DNA of 64,000 bases from Burkholderiaceae bacterium (GTDB lineage Bacteria; Pseudomonadota; Gammaproteobacteria; Burkholderiales; Burkholderiaceae_C): NCBI GenBank assembly GCA_017992055.1, contig JAGOPK010000019.1, positions 1 to 64,000 of the forward strand, in the 5' to 3' direction. A program made the translations under genes and the position numbers. Shown piece by piece: positions 11,221 to 22,473 of this stretch; positions within the stretch are counted from its first letter, which is position 1; each line of letters starts with the position of its first letter. A model generated the notes under the pieces. The model searched no databases and was not told where the DNA came from. It was given only the letters and a program-made list of their open reading frames with translations.

Positions 11221-12192
11221 ATGCGCTTCGACCTCGTCACGCTGAACCTGGTGCTGGCCATCGCCGAGACCCGCTCGATCACGCGCGGCGCCGAGCGTGA
11301 GCACCTGGCCCTGGCCGCCGCCAGCAAGCGCCTGAGTGATCTGGAGACGCGCCTGGGCGTGGCCTTGTTCGAGCGTCGCGCGCGCGGCGTCGAGCCCACC
11401 GAGGCCGGCCGCGCCCTGGTGCGCCACATCCGCAGCCTGCATGCCAGCCTGCATGCGCTGGAAAGCGAGGTGGTCGAGTTCTCGCGCGGCATCAAGGGCC
11501 ATCTGCGCATCGCCGCCAATGCCAGCGCTATTGCCGAATGCCTGCCGGCCGACCTGGCGGCCTTCAGCCAGGCCCATCCGGGCATCCGCATCAGCCTCGA
11601 AGACCTGACCAGCGCCGAGGTGCAGGCCGCGGTGGCCGCCGGCCGCGCCGACGTCGGCATCTTCGTGCCGCCGCAGCACGAGGCGGCCCTGCTGTGCCAG
11701 CCCTACCGCCAGGGCGAGCTGGCGGTGCTGGTGCCGCGTGGCCATGTGCTGGTGCGCAAGGCCGGGCCGGCCGGGCTGCACTTCGATGCGCTGCTCGACT
11801 TCGACATCGTCGGCCTGCACCTGGGCGCCGCGGTGCACGAGCAGATGCGCGAGCGCGCCCAGGCCCTGGGCCGCACGCTGAACGTGCGCGTGCAGGTGCG
11901 CGGCTTCGATGCCATTGCCCAGCTGGTCGAGGCCGGCCTGGGCGTGGCCGTGCTGCCGGCCGTGGTGGCGCAGCGCTTTGCGCGCATCTTTGCCGTCACG
12001 CCGCTGGCCCTGGCCGAGGACTGGGCGCGCCGGCCCTATCTGCTGGCCGTGCGCGAGCAGGCCGTGCAGCCGGCCGTGGTGCAGCGCTTCATCGACGCGC
12101 TGCGCCCGGCCGCTGCCGAAGTTCCCGAATCCGCCACGCCCGACGCCCAGCCCGCGTCGGCGCGACAATCCCCGTCCTCCCGCAAGAGGTGA
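11221..12192 (+). CDS. LysR-type transcriptional regulator
   Basis: 323 aa. Residues 1-60 form a winged helix-turn-helix ([19 protein letters not shown], then [25 protein letters not shown]). The rest is a periplasmic-binding-protein-like effector domain ending with [15 protein letters not shown]. The C-terminus has a disordered tail rich in Pro, Ala and Ser. It reads in the same direction as leuC and ends eight bases before the leuC start. That is unusual for a LysR regulator, which is normally divergent from its target. It could control leuCDB or merely be co-transcribed with it. The effector is unknown. The ATG at 11221 is preferred to the upstream codon 11176 because the family alignment starts at FDLVTLN. 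Confidence 0.9.
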   Translation: MRFDLVTLNLVLAIAETRSITRGAEREHLALAAASKRLSDLETRLGVALFERRARGVEPTEAGRALVRHIRSLHASLHALESEVVEFSRGIKGHLRIAANASAIAECLPADLAAFSQAHPGIRISLEDLTSAEVQAAVAAGRADVGIFVPPQHEAALLCQPYRQGELAVLVPRGHVLVRKAGPAGLHFDALLDFDIVGLHLGAAVHEQMRERAQALGRTLNVRVQVRGFDAIAQLVEAGLGVAVLPAVVAQRFARIFAVTPLALAEDWARRPYLLAVREQAVQPAVVQRFIDALRPAAAEVPESATPDAQPASARQSPSSRKR

Positions 12193-12200
12193 AGCCAGCC

Positions 12201-13625
12201 ATGACCGCCCGCACCCTGTACGACAAGCTCTGGGACGACCACGTCGTCCACACCGAGGAGGACGGCACCGCCGTGCTCTACATCGACCGCCACCTGGTGC
12301 ACGAGGTCACCAGCCCGCAGGCCTTCGAGGGCCTGCGCCTGGCCGGCCGCAAGGTCTGGCGCGTGTCCAGCATCGTCGCCACCGCCGACCACAACACCCC
12401 CACCACCGGCTGGGAGCGTGGCTACGACGGCATCACCGACCCCACCAGCAAGCAGCAGGTCACCACGCTGGACGCCAACATCAAGGCCTTCGGCGCGGCG
12501 GCGTACTTCCCGTTCCTCGACAAGCGCCAGGGCATCGTGCACGTCATCGGCCCGGAGAACGGCGCCACGCTGCCGGGCATGACCGTGGTCTGCGGCGACA
12601 GCCACACCAGCACCCATGGCGCCTTTGGCGCACTGGCCCACGGCATCGGCACCAGCGAGGTCGAGCATGTGATGGCCACGCAGACCCTGCTGGCCAAGAA
12701 GGCCAAGAACATGCTCGTCAAGGTGGAAGGCCGCGTGGCCCCCGGCGTGACGGCCAAGGACATCGTGCTGGCCATCATCGGCCGCATCGGCACCGCCGGT
12801 GGCACCGGCTACACCATCGAGTTCGCCGGCTCGGCCATCCAGCGCTTGAGCATGGAAGGCCGCATGACGGTGTGCAACATGGCCATCGAGGCCGGTGCCC
12901 GCGCCGGCCTGGTGGCGGTGGACGAGACCACGCTCAACTACGTCAAGGGCCGGCCGTTTGCGCCCCACGGTGTGGAGTGGGACCATGCCGTGGCCCAGTG
13001 GCGCACGCTGCACAGCGATGCCGGCGCGCATTTCGACGCCGTGGTCGAGCTGGACGCGGCGCAGATCCTGCCGCAGGTCACCTGGGGCACCAGCCCCGAG
13101 ATGGTGCTGCCGGTGGACGGCCGCGTGCCCGATCCCGACAAGGAGCGCGACGATGTCAAGCGCGGTGCCATCGAGCGCGCGCTGACCTATATGGGCCTGC
13201 AGCCCAACAAGGCCATCACCGACATCGCCATCGACAAGGTCTTCATCGGCAGCTGCACCAACAGCCGCATCGAGGACATGCGCGAGGCCGCCGCGGTGAT
13301 CCGCAAGGTCGGCGGCAAGGTGGCGTCCAACGTGCGGCTGGCCCTGGTCGTGCCCGGCTCGGGCCAGGTGAAGGCGCAGGCCGAGGCCGAGGGCCTGCAC
13401 GAGGTCTTCAAGGCCGCCGGCTTTGAATGGCGCGAGCCCGGCTGCAGCATGTGCCTGGCGATGAATGCCGACCGGCTGGAGCCGGGCGAGCGCTGCGCTT
13501 CCACCAGCAACCGCAACTTCGAGGGCCGCCAGGGCAATGGCGGCCGCACCCACCTGGTCAGCCCGGCGATGGCCGCGGCCGCCGCACTGGCCGGCCACTT
13601 CGTCGACGTGCGCCGCATCGCCTGA
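12201..13625 (+). CDS. leuC: 3-isopropylmalate dehydratase large subunit
   Basis: 474 aa aconitase-family enzyme of leucine biosynthesis. With LeuD it isomerises 2-isopropylmalate to 3-isopropylmalate. The [4Fe-4S] ligands are visible as Cys352 (GSCTNSR) and Cys415 and Cys418 (GCSMCLAMN). Other family blocks are [25 protein letters not shown] and [19 protein letters not shown] lies 11 bases before the ATG. It is followed directly by the entericidin gene and leuD. Confidence 0.97.
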   Translation: MTARTLYDKLWDDHVVHTEEDGTAVLYIDRHLVHEVTSPQAFEGLRLAGRKVWRVSSIVATADHNTPTTGWERGYDGITDPTSKQQVTTLDANIKAFGAAAYFPFLDKRQGIVHVIGPENGATLPGMTVVCGDSHTSTHGAFGALAHGIGTSEVEHVMATQTLLAKKAKNMLVKVEGRVAPGVTAKDIVLAIIGRIGTAGGTGYTIEFAGSAIQRLSMEGRMTVCNMAIEAGARAGLVAVDETTLNYVKGRPFAPHGVEWDHAVAQWRTLHSDAGAHFDAVVELDAAQILPQVTWGTSPEMVLPVDGRVPDPDKERDDVKRGAIERALTYMGLQPNKAITDIAIDKVFIGSCTNSRIEDMREAAAVIRKVGGKVASNVRLALVVPGSGQVKAQAEAEGLHEVFKAAGFEWREPGCSMCLAMNADRLEPGERCASTSNRNFEGRQGNGGRTHLVSPAMAAAAALAGHFVDVRRIA

Positions 13626-13636
13626 AGGAGAACCGC

Positions 13637-13768
13637 ATGCACCGCCTCCCCCTGCTGATCGCCGCCCTCGTCGCCGCCTTGTCGCTGTCGGCCTGCAACA
13701 CCGTGCGCGGTGTCGGCCAGGACATCAAGAAGGCCGGCGAGACCATCGAAGGCGCGGCCAAGAAGTAA
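13637..13768 (+). CDS. Entericidin A/B-family small lipoprotein
   Basis: 43 aa. It has a short basic N-terminus, a hydrophobic stretch (about 5-18) and the lipobox LSAC with lipidated Cys20, giving a mature peptide of only 24 residues. The mature part, [20 protein letters not shown], is the entericidin signature. AAGGAG lies six bases before the ATG. Entericidins are small envelope lipoproteins; EcnA and EcnB of E. coli form an antidote/toxin pair, but only one copy is present here. It sits between leuC (11 bases) and leuD (13 bases), so it is expressed with the leucine genes. Its role there is unknown. Confidence 0.88.
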   Translation: MHRLPLLIAALVAALSLSACNTVRGVGQDIKKAGETIEGAAKK

Positions 13769-13781
13769 GCGAGAAACCACC

Positions 13782-14429
13782 ATGCAAGCCTTCACCGTGC
13801 ACCAGGGCCTGGTGGCCCCGATGGACCGCGCCAACGTCGACACCGACGCCATCATCCCCAAGCAGTTCCTGAAGTCGATCGCGCGCTCGGGCTTCGGCCC
13901 CAATCTGTTCGACGAGTGGCGCTACCTCGACAAGGGCGAGCCCGGCCAGAACCCGGCCGACCGCAAGCCCAATCCCGACTTCGTGCTGAACCAGCCGCGT
14001 TATGCCGGGGCCAGCGTGCTGCTGGCGCGCAAGAACTTCGGCTGCGGCTCCAGCCGCGAGCATGCGCCCTGGGCGCTGGAGCAATACGGCTTCCGCTGCA
14101 TCATCGCGCCCAGCTTCGCCGACATCTTCTTCAACAACTGCTTCAAGAACGGCCTGCTGCCGATCCAACTGGATGAAGCGGTGGTGGCGCGGCTGTTCGA
14201 CGAGGTGGCGGCCTTCCCGGGCTACCGGCTGACCATCGACCTGCCGCGCCAGGTCATCGTCCAGCCCGACGGCAGCGAGATTGCCTTCGAGGTCCAGCCC
14301 TTCCGCAAGTACTGCCTGGTCAACGGCTTCGACGACATCGGCCTGACGCTGCGCCATGCCGACAAGATCAAGGCCTATGAGGCCGAGCGCCTGGCGCGCA
14401 TGCCCTGGCTTGCGCAGAAGATGCTCTGA
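13782..14429 (+). CDS. leuD: 3-isopropylmalate dehydratase small subunit
   Basis: 215 aa. It carries the swivel domain that completes the LeuC active site. Landmarks are [14 protein letters not shown] near the N-terminus, the substrate-contact loop [15 protein letters not shown] and [16 protein letters not shown]. The ATG at 13782 is the family start; an upstream in-frame extension overlaps the entericidin gene and is not credible. leuB begins 31 bases downstream. Confidence 0.96.
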   Translation: MQAFTVHQGLVAPMDRANVDTDAIIPKQFLKSIARSGFGPNLFDEWRYLDKGEPGQNPADRKPNPDFVLNQPRYAGASVLLARKNFGCGSSREHAPWALEQYGFRCIIAPSFADIFFNNCFKNGLLPIQLDEAVVARLFDEVAAFPGYRLTIDLPRQVIVQPDGSEIAFEVQPFRKYCLVNGFDDIGLTLRHADKIKAYEAERLARMPWLAQKML

Positions 14430-14460
14430 ACCGATTTCCTGGAATCTCGAAAGACACGCA

Positions 14461-15564
14461 ATGAAGATCGCAATCCTGCCGGGTGACGGCATCGGCACCG
14501 AGATCATGGCCGAGGCCGTGAAGGTGCTGAACGTGCTGGACCTGAAGTTCGAGACCGAGACCGCCCTGGTCGGCGGTGCCGCCTACGATGCCCATGGCCA
14601 TCCGCTGCCCGAGGCCACGCTGGCCCTGGCCAAGAGCGCCGACGCGGTGCTGTTCGGCGCCGTCGGCGACTGGAAGTACGACAAGCTGGAGCGCCAGTAC
14701 CGCCCCGAGCAGGCCATCCTGGGCCTGCGCAAGCACCTGGGCCTGTTCGCCAACTTCCGTCCGGCCATCTGCTATCCGCAGCTGACCCATGCCAGCAGCC
14801 TCAAGCCCGAGTTGGTGGCCGGCCTGGACATCCTGATCATCCGCGAGCTCACCGGCGACATCTACTTCGGCCAGCCGCGTGGCCGCCGCACCGCGGTGGA
14901 CGGCCACTTCCCGGGCGCCGAGGAAGCCTTCGACACCATGCGCTACAGCAAGCCGGAAATCGAGCGCATCGCCCATGTGGCTTTCCAGGCCGCGCGCAAG
15001 CGCGCAGGTGGCCAAGGCGGCAAGGTCACCTCGGTGGACAAGGCCAATGTGCTGGAGACCTTCCAGTTCTGGAAGGATGTGGTGACCGAGGTGCACCAGC
15101 AGTACCCCGACGTTCAACTCGAGCACATGTATGTCGACAACGCGGCCATGCAGCTGGTGAAGGCGCCCAAGGCCTTCGACGTGGTGGTCACCGGCAACAT
15201 GTTCGGCGACATCCTGTCGGACGAGGCGGCCATGCTCACCGGCTCCATCGGCATGCTGCCTTCGGCCAGCCTGGACAAGGCCAACAAGGGCTTGTACGAG
15301 CCCAGCCATGGCAGCGCGCCCGACATCGCCGGCAAGGGCGTGGCCAATCCTTTGGCTACAATCTTGTCCGCTGCCATGATGCTCCGCTTCTCCCTCAACC
15401 AGCCCGAAGCCGCCGCCCGGATCGAATCCGCGGTGCAGGCGGTGCTGTCCGCCGGTCTGCGCACCGGCGACATCTGGTCCGAGGGCACGCAGAAGGTGGG
15501 CACCGTTGCCATGGGCGACGCGGTTGTCGCTTCGATTACCGGCAAAACCATTACCAAGAGCTGA
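14461..15564 (+). CDS. leuB: 3-isopropylmalate dehydrogenase
   Basis: 367 aa NAD-dependent beta-decarboxylating dehydrogenase of leucine biosynthesis. It opens [15 protein letters not shown]. The substrate-binding region is [14 protein letters not shown]. The metal-binding aspartates lie in [17 protein letters not shown], and the NAD-binding loop is [18 protein letters not shown]. It is the last gene of the leuC-leuD-leuB group. The 3' part has a few less G/C-rich codons (15350-15370), close to where expression of asd might need its own signals. Confidence 0.97.
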   Translation: MKIAILPGDGIGTEIMAEAVKVLNVLDLKFETETALVGGAAYDAHGHPLPEATLALAKSADAVLFGAVGDWKYDKLERQYRPEQAILGLRKHLGLFANFRPAICYPQLTHASSLKPELVAGLDILIIRELTGDIYFGQPRGRRTAVDGHFPGAEEAFDTMRYSKPEIERIAHVAFQAARKRAGGQGGKVTSVDKANVLETFQFWKDVVTEVHQQYPDVQLEHMYVDNAAMQLVKAPKAFDVVVTGNMFGDILSDEAAMLTGSIGMLPSASLDKANKGLYEPSHGSAPDIAGKGVANPLATILSAAMMLRFSLNQPEAAARIESAVQAVLSAGLRTGDIWSEGTQKVGTVAMGDAVVASITGKTITKS

Positions 15565-15598
15565 AGCTCTCGGATCGTTTCGCCCACACCCTCCCTCT

Positions 15599-15635
15599 GG
15601 ACCCTGGCGATGCGAGCCGGGAGAACCCAGGGTCC
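15599..15635 (+). other. Stem-loop in the leuB-asd gap
   Basis: GGACCCTGG (15599-15607) and CCAGGGTCC (15627-15635) pair perfectly around a 19-base loop in the 98-base gap before asd. No T-run follows. It could be an mRNA-processing or attenuation structure separating leucine from asd expression; only the pairing is seen. Confidence 0.35.
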
Positions 15636-15662
15636 GGAGTCTGTCTGAAAAGGTGATCTGAC

Positions 15663-16787
15663 ATGGCACTCGCCAAGAATCCTCTCGTCGGCCTGGTCGG
15701 CTGGCGCGGCATGGTCGGTTCGGTCCTGATGGACCGCATGCAGGCCGAACGCGATTTCGACCTGATCGAGCCGCTGTTCTTCTCGACCAGCAATGCCGGC
15801 GGCGCAGCCCCGGCCCTGGCCAAGAACGAGACCAAGCTGCAGGATGGTCATGACATCGCCGCCCTCAAGCGCTGCGAGGTCATCATCAGCTGCCAGGGTG
15901 GCGACTACACCAGCGAGGTCTACCCCCAGCTGCGCGCCGCCGGCTGGAACGGCCACTGGATCGATGCCGCCAGCACGCTGCGCATGAGCGACGATGCGGT
16001 CATCGTGCTCGACCCGGTCAACCTGCCGGTGATCCAGTCCGCGCTGTCCAAGGGCGGCCGCAACTGGATCGGCGGCAACTGCACGGTCAGCTGCATGCTG
16101 ATGGGCGTGGGTGCGCTGTACAAGGCCGGCTTGGTGGAATGGATGTCCACCCAGACCTACCAGGCGGCGTCGGGCGGCGGTGCGGCCCATATGCGCGAGC
16201 TGCTCACCCAGTACGGCACGCTCAATGCCGAGGTCAAGGCGCTGCTGGACGACCCCAAGAGCGCCATCCTGGAAATCGACCGCAAGGTCATCGCCAAGCA
16301 GCGCAGCCTGTCGGCTGCCGAGACCGCCAACTTCGGCGTGCCGCTGGGCGGCTCGCTGATCCCCTGGATCGACAAGGATCTGGGCAACGGCCAATCCAAG
16401 GAAGAGTGGAAGGGCATGGCCGAGACCAACAAGATCCTCGGCTCCGGCGCCATTCCGGTGGACGGCTTCTGCGTGCGCGTGGGCGCGATGCGCTGCCACA
16501 GCCAGGCCCTGACCTTCAAGCTGAAGAAGGACGTGCCGGTGGCCGATCTGGAGGCCATGATCGCCGCCGACAACGCCTGGGTGAAGCTGGTGCCCAACAC
16601 CCGCGAGGCCACGCTGCGCGATCTCACGCCGGTGGCCGTGACCGGCACCATGACCATCCCGGTGGGCCGCGTGCGCAAGCTGGCCATGGGCCCCGAGTAC
16701 GTCGGCGCCTTCACCATCGGCGACCAGCTGCTGTGGGGTGCGGCCGAGCCGCTGCGCCGCATGCTGCGCATCCTGCTGGCTTCCTGA
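15663..16787 (+). CDS. asd: Aspartate-semialdehyde dehydrogenase
   Basis: 374 aa. NADPH-dependent reduction of aspartyl phosphate to aspartate semialdehyde, at the branch to lysine, threonine, methionine and diaminopimelate. It has the Rossmann start [18 protein letters not shown], catalytic Cys140 in [10 protein letters not shown], and active-site residues in the [15 protein letters not shown] and [11 protein letters not shown] blocks. AAAGGTG lies seven bases before the ATG. It belongs to the gram-negative E. coli-type subfamily. fimV follows, as in many beta- and gammaproteobacteria. Confidence 0.96.
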   Translation: MALAKNPLVGLVGWRGMVGSVLMDRMQAERDFDLIEPLFFSTSNAGGAAPALAKNETKLQDGHDIAALKRCEVIISCQGGDYTSEVYPQLRAAGWNGHWIDAASTLRMSDDAVIVLDPVNLPVIQSALSKGGRNWIGGNCTVSCMLMGVGALYKAGLVEWMSTQTYQAASGGGAAHMRELLTQYGTLNAEVKALLDDPKSAILEIDRKVIAKQRSLSAAETANFGVPLGGSLIPWIDKDLGNGQSKEEWKGMAETNKILGSGAIPVDGFCVRVGAMRCHSQALTFKLKKDVPVADLEAMIAADNAWVKLVPNTREATLRDLTPVAVTGTMTIPVGRVRKLAMGPEYVGAFTIGDQLLWGAAEPLRRMLRILLAS

Positions 16788-16806
16788 TCAGCAGCCAGGC
16801 TGGCCG

Positions 16807-16824
16807 GGCCCCGCAGCCGGGGTC
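16807..16824 (+). terminator. Possible weak hairpin after asd
   Basis: GGCCCCG and CGGGGTC pair around a CAGC loop (one G-T pair) 20 bases after the asd stop. No T-run follows. The rest of the 241-base gap up to fimV holds only the promoter candidate listed next. Confidence 0.25.
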
Positions 16825-16947
16825 GTGACGGGCGGTTACCGCGAGGTGGCCGCCCGTTGCCTCATGGCAACATCGCGCCTGCGCTGCCGGGAAGACTGGG
16901 GTCGCCACGCGCCCGCAGCGCCGCAGAACGTCAGACAATGCATGAGC

Positions 16948-16976
16948 TTGTCAGCGTATCTGCCTGCTGTTATTGT
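16948..16976 (+). promoter_or_regulatory. Candidate sigma-70 promoter of fimV
   Basis: TTGTCA (16948-16953) and TATTGT (16971-16976) are separated by exactly 17 bases in a locally AT-richer stretch. A start near 16983 would leave a leader of about 45 bases before the TTG start of fimV. Pattern seen in sequence; not tested. Confidence 0.45.
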
Positions 16977-17028
16977 GGTTTCCGGCATTGGCAGGCGCCT
17001 GGCAGGCCGATGCTGTCGTGGAGATGCC

Positions 17029-19656
17029 TTGAACAACCGCCCCCATTTCGCCGCCCGTACGGCCCTGGCACTGGCCGCAGTGGCGGCGCTCGGCGCTGCG
17101 CCGCTCGCTGCCTGGTCCCTCGGTCTGGGGCGCTTGTCGGTGCAGTCCGCGCTCGGCGAGGGCATGCGCGCCGAGATCGACATCACCACGCTGTCGCCCG
17201 AGGAGGCCTCGACGCTGCAGGTGCGCATCGCCTCGCCCGAGGCCTACCGTGCCGCCGGTGTCGACTACAACGCCGTGCTGGCCACGCTGCAGGCCGGCAT
17301 CGTGCGCCGCGCCGATGGCCGTGCGGCGGTGCGCCTGTCCGGCGACCGCGCGGTGCAGGAGCCGTTTGTCGAGGTCATCCTGGAGCTGAGCTGGGCCTCC
17401 GGCCGCATGGTGCGTGAATACACGCTGCTGTTCGATCCGCCGGGCAGCCGCAACGCACCGCCGCCGCAGGCGCCGCTGCCGGTGCAGCCGCAGATCGCCG
17501 CCGCGCCGCGGCCGGCCGAGAGCTTCCCGGTGCCGGCCCCGGCGCCGGTCACCGGCACCGCGCTGCCGGCCACGCGGCCCGCGCCGGCCGCCTCGCGCGA
17601 GGCCCGTGTCAGCCAGGCGCCGGCCCCGGCCGCCGTGCCGGTGCTGCCCAAGCCCCGCGAGGCCAGGCCGACGCCGGCGTCAACCCCAACCCAATCGGCG
17701 GCCGACCGCCCGGCGCCGATGCCGGTGGGTGCCGGTGCCTCCGAGCACCGCGTGCGGCCCGGCGAGTCGCTGAGCCGCATCGCCAGCCGCCATGTCGGCA
17801 ACGGCGTGGTGCTGGAGCAGATGCTGGCCGGCCTGTACAGCGCCAACCCCGACGCCTTCATCAACGACAACATCAACAAGCTGCGTGCCGGCTCGACGCT
17901 GAAGGTGCCGGGCAGCGACCAGGCGCGCAGCATCGACGTGGCCGAGGCGCGGCGCCTGATCGTGGCGCAAAGCCAGGACTTCGGCGCCTACCGCGGCAAG
18001 CTGGCCGCCGAGGCGCCGCCGCTGCAGGCCACCGCGCCCAGCCGCCAGGCCCAGGGCACGGTGCAGGCCGCGGTGGACGATCGCAAGCAGGCCGCGGCGG
18101 CCACGCCCGACAAGCTCAAGCTCAGCAGCGGCGCGGCCAAGGCCAATGCGCCCGAGGTGCAGGCCTCGCAGACCACCGAGCGCCGCGACCAGGCCTCGCG
18201 CGTGGCCGAGCTGCAGCGCAATGTCGACGAGCTGAAGAAGCTGCAGCAGGGCACAGCCGGCGCCCCGGCCGCCGCGCCGGCGCCCGCAGCCGTGCCGGCC
18301 ACGCCGCCCGGCCCGGCCCCTGTCGTGCCCCCGGCGCCGGCGCCCGCTCCGGTTGCCGCCGCCGAGGCCCCGGCCTCGGTGCCGCCGGTGGCCACGCTGC
18401 CCGCCAGCCAGCCGCGGCCCAAGCCGGCCGCCGCGCCGGCACCGGCCGAGCCCGAGACGGGCCTGCTCGACAGCCTGAGCTCCAATCCCCTGCTGCTGCC
18501 GGGGGCCGGCGTGCTGGCCGTGCTGCTGGCTGGCTTTGCCGCCTGGCGCATGCGCGGCCGCTTCCAGAAGGCCGGCTCGGAGACCTCGTTCCTCGAAAGC
18601 CGCATGCAGCCGGACTCGTTCTTCGGCCAGAGCGGCGGCCAGCGCGTCGACACCCGCGAGGCGGCCTCGGGCGCGGCCAGCTCGATGAGCTATTCGCTGA
18701 GCCAGCTGGATGCCATCGGCGACGTGGATCCGGTGGCCGAGGCCGATGTCTACCTGGCCTATGGCCGCGACCTGCAGGCCGAAGAAATCCTCAAGGAGGC
18801 CATGCGCGCCACGCCCGACCGGCTGGCGGTGCGCACCAAGCTGCTCGAGGTCTATGCCAAGCGCCGCGACACCAAGGGCTTCGAGCTGCTGGCCACCCAG
18901 CTGTATGCGCTGACCAAGGGCGTGGGCGCCGACTGGGCGCGGGCCCAGGAACTGGGCGCGCAGATCGACCCCGACAACCAGCTCTATCAGCCTGGCGGCC
19001 ACCCCGAGGAGATCATCCTCGACGGCGAGCGCGTGGTCGTCGAGCCGCTGTCGGCCACCACCATGCCGCATGCGCTGACCCATGCGCAGAGCACGCTGCC
19101 GCCCGACGATCCCGGCGCACTGCCCACCCAGCCCGGTGCGCCGCTGGACCTGGATCTGGACCTGGACCTGGGCGACACCGACCATGCGCCCACCGCGCCG
19201 GCCGAGCTTACCCAGCCGATCACGCCCAGCGCGCAGCGGCCGGTCGACATGGACATGGGCCTGGACTTCGACTTCGCCGACAGCACCCAGCCCGGTGCCC
19301 ACAATCCGCAGCCCCGCACGGTGCCGGCCGACCTCGACTTCGACTCGCTGAGCATGAGCCTGGACGACGAGCGCACCCAGACCACGGTGGCCGAGGTGCG
19401 CGGCGCAGGCCTGAGCCCCGGCGACTCGCGCTTCCCGCCGCGGGCCGACTTCGACGCCCAGCCCACCGCGCCGGTGGCCTTCGATTCGATGCTGCCCGAC
19501 GACGCCGATCCGCTGGCGCGCAAGCTGGAGCTGGCCGAGGAGTTCCGCCAGATCGGCGACCTCGAAGGCGCGCGCGACCTGGTGGCCGAGGTGGTGTCCA
19601 AGGCCCAGGGTGCGCTCAGGGCCAAGGCCCAGGCCATGCTCGACAGCCTGGGGTGA
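17029..19656 (+). CDS. fimV: FimV/HubP-family polar landmark protein
   Basis: 875 aa. It has an N-terminal hydrophobic segment (about 10-28) and a periplasmic FimV domain with LGRLSVQSALGEGMRAEI. A Pro/Ala-rich linker leads to a LysM peptidoglycan-binding domain near residues 237-290 (RVRPGESLSRIASRHVGNG). A coiled coil follows, then a second Pro/Ala linker and one TM helix near 485-508. The cytoplasmic part is acidic, with a TPR-like block near 570-630 and the conserved FimV C-terminal domain (LARKLELAEEFRQIGDLEGARDLVAEV). An LDLDLDLDL run occurs near residue 705. FimV/HubP organises type IV pili, twitching and polar proteins. The start is TTG with GGAG five bases upstream; no in-frame ATG fits. 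Confidence 0.9.
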   Translation: MNNRPHFAARTALALAAVAALGAAPLAAWSLGLGRLSVQSALGEGMRAEIDITTLSPEEASTLQVRIASPEAYRAAGVDYNAVLATLQAGIVRRADGRAAVRLSGDRAVQEPFVEVILELSWASGRMVREYTLLFDPPGSRNAPPPQAPLPVQPQIAAAPRPAESFPVPAPAPVTGTALPATRPAPAASREARVSQAPAPAAVPVLPKPREARPTPASTPTQSAADRPAPMPVGAGASEHRVRPGESLSRIASRHVGNGVVLEQMLAGLYSANPDAFINDNINKLRAGSTLKVPGSDQARSIDVAEARRLIVAQSQDFGAYRGKLAAEAPPLQATAPSRQAQGTVQAAVDDRKQAAAATPDKLKLSSGAAKANAPEVQASQTTERRDQASRVAELQRNVDELKKLQQGTAGAPAAAPAPAAVPATPPGPAPVVPPAPAPAPVAAAEAPASVPPVATLPASQPRPKPAAAPAPAEPETGLLDSLSSNPLLLPGAGVLAVLLAGFAAWRMRGRFQKAGSETSFLESRMQPDSFFGQSGGQRVDTREAASGAASSMSYSLSQLDAIGDVDPVAEADVYLAYGRDLQAEEILKEAMRATPDRLAVRTKLLEVYAKRRDTKGFELLATQLYALTKGVGADWARAQELGAQIDPDNQLYQPGGHPEEIILDGERVVVEPLSATTMPHALTHAQSTLPPDDPGALPTQPGAPLDLDLDLDLGDTDHAPTAPAELTQPITPSAQRPVDMDMGLDFDFADSTQPGAHNPQPRTVPADLDFDSLSMSLDDERTQTTVAEVRGAGLSPGDSRFPPRADFDAQPTAPVAFDSMLPDDADPLARKLELAEEFRQIGDLEGARDLVAEVVSKAQGALRAKAQAMLDSLG

Positions 19657-20441
19657 GCCAGCGCATCGCGCTGGGCGTCGCCTACCGCGGCACGGCCTAC
19701 CGCGGCTGGCAGCGCCAGCCGGCCGGCCCGACGGTGCAGCAGTGCGTGGAAGAGGCGCTGTCGCGCTTTGTCGATGCGCCGGTGACCGTCAGCTGCGCCG
19801 GCCGCACCGATGCCGGCGTGCATGCCTTCAACCAGGTGGTGCACCTGGACAGCCCAGTGCAGCGCGAGCCGTTCTCCTGGCTGCGCGGCAGCAACCGTTA
19901 CCTGCCGGCCGACATTGCGCTGCAATGGGCCCAGCCGGTGGCCGACGACTTCCATGCCCGCTACAGCGCCCAAGGCCGGCGCTACCGCTACCTGCTGCTG
20001 GAATCGGCGCTGCGCCCGGCGCTGGAGGCCGGTGCCGTGGGCTGGACCTTCAGCGCCCTGGACGGCGAGGCCTTGCGCGCCGCCGCCGCCCTGCTGGTCG
20101 GCGAGCACGATTTCTCCAGCTTCCGCTCGGCCGAATGCCAGGCGCGCAGCCCGGTGAAGACGATGTATGCGGTGCAGGTGTCGCGCCGCGGCGCCTACTG
20201 GCGCTTCGATTTCCACGGCTCGGCCTTCCTGCACCACATGGTGCGCAACATCATGGGCTGCCTGGTCGTGGTGGGCAGCGGCCGCCAGCCGCCGGCCTGG
20301 CTGGCCGAGGTCATCGCCGCACGCGACCGCGATGCCGCGGCGCCGACCTTTGCCGCCGACGGCCTGTATTTCGCCGGTGCCGATTACGATGCGCGCCATG
20401 CCATCCCGACGCTGACGCCGGCGATGGACTGGCTGCCCTGA
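19653..20441 (+). CDS. truA: tRNA pseudouridine(38-40) synthase
   Basis: 262 aa. Catalytic Asp53 lies in the invariant block CAGRTDAGVHAFNQVVH. Further conserved stretches are HDFSSFRSAECQA and FHGSAFLHHMVRNIMGCL. It modifies uridines 38-40 in the anticodon arm of many tRNAs. It starts with GTG, which overlaps the fimV stop by four bases (GTGA), indicating translational coupling. trpF begins 16 bases after its stop. Confidence 0.95.
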   Translation: MSQRIALGVAYRGTAYRGWQRQPAGPTVQQCVEEALSRFVDAPVTVSCAGRTDAGVHAFNQVVHLDSPVQREPFSWLRGSNRYLPADIALQWAQPVADDFHARYSAQGRRYRYLLLESALRPALEAGAVGWTFSALDGEALRAAAALLVGEHDFSSFRSAECQARSPVKTMYAVQVSRRGAYWRFDFHGSAFLHHMVRNIMGCLVVVGSGRQPPAWLAEVIAARDRDAAAPTFAADGLYFAGADYDARHAIPTLTPAMDWLP

Positions 20442-20457
20442 CCCCTGTTGCTGCCCT

Positions 20458-21117
20458 GTGACCCACCGCACCCGCATCAAGATCTGCGGCCTGACCCGCG
20501 AGGCCGACGTGGCCGCGGCCGTGGCCGCTGGCGCCGACGCCATCGGCTTTGTGCTCTACCCCAAGAGCCCACGCGCGGTGACGGTGGCGCGGGCCGCCGA
20601 GCTGGCGCGCGGCCTGCCGCCGTTCGTGATGCCGGTGCTGCTGACGGTCAATGCCACGCCCGCCGAGATGGCCGAGGCGGTGGCCGCCGTGCCCCAGGCC
20701 CTGCTGCAGTTCCATGGCGATGAGACGCCCGAGCACTGCGCCGCGCTGGCCGCCGCGGCCGGTGGCCGACCCTGGCTGCGCGCGGCCCGCATGACGCCGG
20801 GTTTCGACCTGCACGGCTTTGCGCGACAATTCGGCGGCGCTGCTGGCATCCTGCTCGATGCCCATGTCGAAGGCTACGGTGGCGGTGGAAAGGTGTTCGA
20901 TTGGTCCCTCGTTCCCGCCGACGTGCCCGCTCCGGTCGTTTTGTCTGGTGGGTTGAATGCTGCCAACGTGACCGATGGCCTGGCGCGCCTGCGCCCCTGG
21001 GCCGTTGACGTCTCTTCCGGCGTCGAGATTGGCAAGGGGCTGAAGGACGCGGCGCTGATGCGCGCGTTCTGCACCGCAGTGCGCACGGCCGACCAGCGGC
21101 TGGCCAGCGCCTCCTGA
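20458..21117 (+). CDS. trpF: Phosphoribosylanthranilate isomerase
   Basis: 219 aa (beta/alpha)8 barrel of tryptophan biosynthesis. It carries out the Amadori rearrangement of phosphoribosylanthranilate. The conserved start RIKICGLTREADV holds the catalytic Cys, and VDVSSGVEIGKGLKDAALM gives the C-terminal phosphate-binding loop and SSGVE motif. The catalytic Asp lies in ILLDAHVEGYGGGGK. The start codon is GTG at 20458. Codons near 20900-20970 are less G/C-biased than the rest. trpB follows after 60 bases. Confidence 0.95.
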   Translation: MTHRTRIKICGLTREADVAAAVAAGADAIGFVLYPKSPRAVTVARAAELARGLPPFVMPVLLTVNATPAEMAEAVAAVPQALLQFHGDETPEHCAALAAAAGGRPWLRAARMTPGFDLHGFARQFGGAAGILLDAHVEGYGGGGKVFDWSLVPADVPAPVVLSGGLNAANVTDGLARLRPWAVDVSSGVEIGKGLKDAALMRAFCTAVRTADQRLASAS

Positions 21118-21177
21118 TGAACCTCGGGTGACCGTGGCTGCTCCAATGCAGCACGGCGCCCTGCAGCGAGATCCACC

Positions 21178-22469
<1,292 letters not shown>

Positions 22470-22473
<4 letters not shown>

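Noticed and set aside
20870-20970. Internal promoter for trpB in the less G/C-biased part of trpF
   Set aside because: TTGTCT and GAATGC-like hexamers are present but match and spacing are poor; not enough to list as a feature.
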